Shown one piece after another: positions 62,026 to 64,000 of a stretch of DNA of 64,000 bases. Numbering within the stretch: position 1 is the stretch's first letter; every line of letters starts with the position of its first letter. The stretch is from UBA8941 sp963780545. GTDB taxonomy: Archaea > Thermoproteota > Bathyarchaeia > TCS64. The notes beneath the pieces were generated by a model. That model saw only the letters and a program-made list of their open reading frames with translations. It was not told where the DNA came from and searched no databases. The translations under genes were made by a program, and so were the position numbers. The stretch lies in NCBI GenBank assembly GCA_963780545.1, contig CAWACK010000010.1:62001-126000 (forward strand). Direction: 5' to 3'.

Positions 62026-63435
62026 GTGTCTGGCTTACATGTGAATTCAGACGGTTTCGACCTTGTTATAGAGATCCATAGGCAATGCTATAACAAGATA
62101 CTGGAAGGCGTCTACAAGACAAACCCAACAGTCGCATCAAAGAAAAAAAGGCTATACTCATACGAATTAAAACTGGATAAACCCCCAACCGTCGACCGCT
62201 TCTACAAAGACCACATCACCTTCACAATAGACCTGAACACGAAAATTCACCTATTAGGCTTCGTCCATATCAACATGGACTCTAAGGCTAACCTGATAAT
62301 ATTGTTCCAGAGCGATGAGACATCGAAGAAACTAGAGGCAAAACTTCTAGAGTCGAAACTAACAACAGAACCAAGAAAATACGGGAATATCGTAATGAGG
62401 CAATTCTCGAGCTTCTACTATAATATACTGAATATCCTCCTCGACTCCCGCCTCGCACACCATTACGAGAAACTTGCAATCTCACCAAGCCTCTACTCAT
62501 TTGCATTACCGGAGCTCGAGAAAGAAAGCATCCCACCCATCCAGATCGATATAGCAGACATCACCGCAGTCAACGAAGACGTAACAGCTATCCAAATCAA
62601 CCTATTAGGATACGCTAACAGCTCAACAAACGAATTAATAGACAACACAAATGGGCAAGACATCTCCTTCAGCCTATCGACAGAAGCAATTCAGAGGGTC
62701 AAGAAGCAATGGTGGAAAAACCCTAACAAACCAGTCACAGACGAGTTTAGGGGAAAACTGGAGATCAAACCAGATAAACCCCTGGAGCTACTCACTCGAC
62801 TTGGCCTCGCAATAGACGATCTACTCTTGAGGCACACGCTACCCATCAACTACGAGGTAAAGGCGTGGTGGATAGAGTACAGGATCGAGACAAAACTAAG
62901 CGAACCAGAAATAATACTAAAGGAAGGAAACGAACTTGAAATCCCGAGACTAATGATATGGCTCGACATCGATGCAAAATTAAAGCTTTCAGTCTCCCAA
63001 CCTAAGGAGAACAGAGAGGACCAAACTATTATAGCCACGACATTTACAGAGAGGGACCTCGAACTTGGCGTAAAAGAGGCCTCAGCGTCAATTCACTTAG
63101 ATAATAAGCTCCGCATAGTAGCAAAACTCGAGAAGCTCGACACAATACTTGATCTAAAATGGGGTCTCCCCTCAGAGATCCTCGAACTATTTATTGAAAG
63201 AGTGGAGGAACATATCATCCAACGTTTCCCAGATATTGTAATTTCGCCAGCCATAATCAAAGAGAGCATACCTGGCACAAGCTTGCATTTTAACCTCGAT
63301 GTAAGTAGAATTGAAACATCCAGAGATGAAGTAACTATAGGTAGCTCCCTCGAGTCTGAAGAACCCACAACCACGCCGATCTCTCCCGAGGAACCCAACA
63401 TAAGAGGAGAGTTACCGAAGAAAACGGGAACGTGA
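62026..63435 (+). CDS. Two-repeat TULIP-like (BPI/SMP fold) candidate lipid-binding protein
   Basis: 469 residues, no signal peptide or membrane helix. The sequence reads as two similar halves. Each has long amphipathic strands, then an isoleucine-rich segment ending in a Pro-rich turn and paired strands: in half one, ALPELEKESIPPIQIDIADI and DVTAIQINLLG (about 163-196); in half two, SPAIIKESIPGTSLHFNLDV and DEVTIGSSL (about 405-445). This is the pattern of the C-terminal end of TULIP domains, which form lipid-carrying tubes. The last 30 residues are a disordered Pro/Glu tail. The call rests on pattern only. Confidence 0.5.
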   Translation: MSGLHVNSDGFDLVIEIHRQCYNKILEGVYKTNPTVASKKKRLYSYELKLDKPPTVDRFYKDHITFTIDLNTKIHLLGFVHINMDSKANLIILFQSDETSKKLEAKLLESKLTTEPRKYGNIVMRQFSSFYYNILNILLDSRLAHHYEKLAISPSLYSFALPELEKESIPPIQIDIADITAVNEDVTAIQINLLGYANSSTNELIDNTNGQDISFSLSTEAIQRVKKQWWKNPNKPVTDEFRGKLEIKPDKPLELLTRLGLAIDDLLLRHTLPINYEVKAWWIEYRIETKLSEPEIILKEGNELEIPRLMIWLDIDAKLKLSVSQPKENREDQTIIATTFTERDLELGVKEASASIHLDNKLRIVAKLEKLDTILDLKWGLPSEILELFIERVEEHIIQRFPDIVISPAIIKESIPGTSLHFNLDVSRIETSRDEVTIGSSLESEEPTTTPISPEEPNIRGELPKKTGT

Positions 63436-63544
63436 ATATACTTCTCAACACAATAAACTTCATACCCGTCATCAGGTCTCCTCACTGGTTCCAGAAGAGT
63501 TGGGAAATCTAATCATTACACGTAGCTCCGAGCGAGGGTGATTT

Positions 63545-63556
63545 TTTAAAAATAAT
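63545..63556 (+). promoter_or_regulatory. TATA-like promoter of the leucyl aminopeptidase gene
   Basis: TTTTAAAAATAA lies 28-39 bases before the ATG at 63584, within an A/T-rich block after the GC-richer intergenic DNA. Spacing fits an archaeal TATA box with a short leader. Confidence 0.45.
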
Positions 63557-63583
63557 AAATATTATGAATCTCATTTATCTGCC

Positions 63584-64000
63584 ATGAAAATTGAGGTGAA
63601 GCAAGTAAAACTTACGGAGGTTCACCTTCCCCTACTTCTCTTCGGATTAACCGAGGAGGCAAAAGAGAAGGAGGCCGACCTGAAGCTCACTGGGACCATG
63701 AAAAAGATTGCTCAGAGCGTAATCACTTTAGGCGACTTTAAAGCAACCAAAGGTGAGCACACTCTCCTTTACAGTAATGGGAAGATTCTCTGCGAGAGGA
63801 TAATGCTCCTGGGTTTGGGAAAGAAAGCTGAACTCACACCGGATCAGCTGAGGGCAACCCTAGGTGATGCGTCCAGAATAATCAGGGACATCGGCGTTGA
63901 AGAACTCGGAGTAAGCCTCCCACATCTAGCACAAGACGGGCTGAGTGAGGCAGAAGTGGCGGAGATAGTTGTAGAGGCCTTTGTGATGGGGAGTTTCAGT
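63584..64000 (+). CDS. Leucyl aminopeptidase (M17), N-terminal part, runs off the window
   Basis: 139 residues are visible. VKLTEVHLPLLLFGLTEE, ERIMLLGLGKKAELTPDQLR and GDASRIIRDIGVEELGVSLP match the non-catalytic N-terminal macro-like domain of M17 aminopeptidases. The metal-binding catalytic domain lies beyond the window. It removes N-terminal residues from peptides and continues the peptidase theme. The start ATG follows a good TATA box. Confidence 0.85.
   Translation, partial: MKIEVKQVKLTEVHLPLLLFGLTEEAKEKEADLKLTGTMKKIAQSVITLGDFKATKGEHTLLYSNGKILCERIMLLGLGKKAELTPDQLRATLGDASRIIRDIGVEELGVSLPHLAQDGLSEAEVAEIVVEAFVMGSFS

Noticed and set aside
1..64000. tRNA, rRNA, insertion sequences with transposase, CRISPR-cas, integrase or att sites
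   Set aside because: I scanned for T-arm TTCRA patterns, rRNA cores, transposase/integrase motifs and direct-repeat arrays and saw none that could be supported.

Overview
The window looks archaeal. Genes are preceded by TATA-type promoters with very short or absent leaders, often start at TTG or GTG, and include archaeal families: a winged-helix regulator of the HTH_45 type, an archaeoflavoprotein (AfpA/DmrB-like), AlaX, and UroD-fold methyltransferases with a corrinoid protein. The mix of detrital-peptide peptidases, corrinoid methyl transfer and CoA chemistry fits a sedimentary heterotroph such as Bathyarchaeia. That placement is inference; no rRNA or tRNA gene is visible to settle it.

Layout. 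1-13.7 kb: a truncated UroD-family gene, a nucleotide-sugar epimerase, a ParB-like protein, a polysaccharide flippase, a broken molybdopterin-domain gene, a large S9 peptidase, a DapA-type aldolase, two secreted filament-like proteins (one frameshifted) next to an HTH_45 regulator, a DUF2797 protein and an MFS carrier. 13.9-32.4 kb: housekeeping and scavenging enzymes, including an Fe-S flavoprotein, a HAD phosphatase, an ADP-ribosylglycohydrolase, nitroreductase, AKR, AlaX, thiM-thiE, a CoA-transferase, an isocitrate/isopropylmalate dehydrogenase, a Gfo/Idh oxidoreductase, an ABC exporter and an archaeoflavoprotein. 32.7-36.3 kb: a corrinoid protein, a UroD-fold methyltransferase, a class III aminotransferase/aminomutase and a TIGR04076 protein, apparently one unit. 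36.5-45.4 kb: a seven-blade surface beta-propeller, a second CoA-transferase, a frameshifted DinB protein, an unrecognised 432-residue enzyme, a strongly structured RNA leader before a zinc-binding protein, a frameshifted glyoxalase and an amidinotransferase-fold enzyme. 46-51.7 kb: a DsrC/DsrE/cupin group, an ornithine cyclodeaminase family gene, an HtrA protease, a nitroreductase and a PadR metal-sensor-like module. 51.8-60.4 kb: a peptide-scavenging block (M19 dipeptidase, two gamma-glutamyltransferases, an M24-fold enzyme, an M20 peptidase) interrupted by one SDR. 60.4-64 kb: small uncharacterised genes, a two-repeat TULIP-like protein and the start of a leucyl aminopeptidase.

Three window-wide patterns stand out. 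Six genes are broken by single-base frameshifts (seven shifts in all), some at G or A runs, which could be real decay or consensus errors. Long alternating purine-pyrimidine tracts rich in CG/CA steps recur at gene boundaries. Peptidases (S9, M19, GGT x2, M24, M20, M17, HtrA) are unusually dense.
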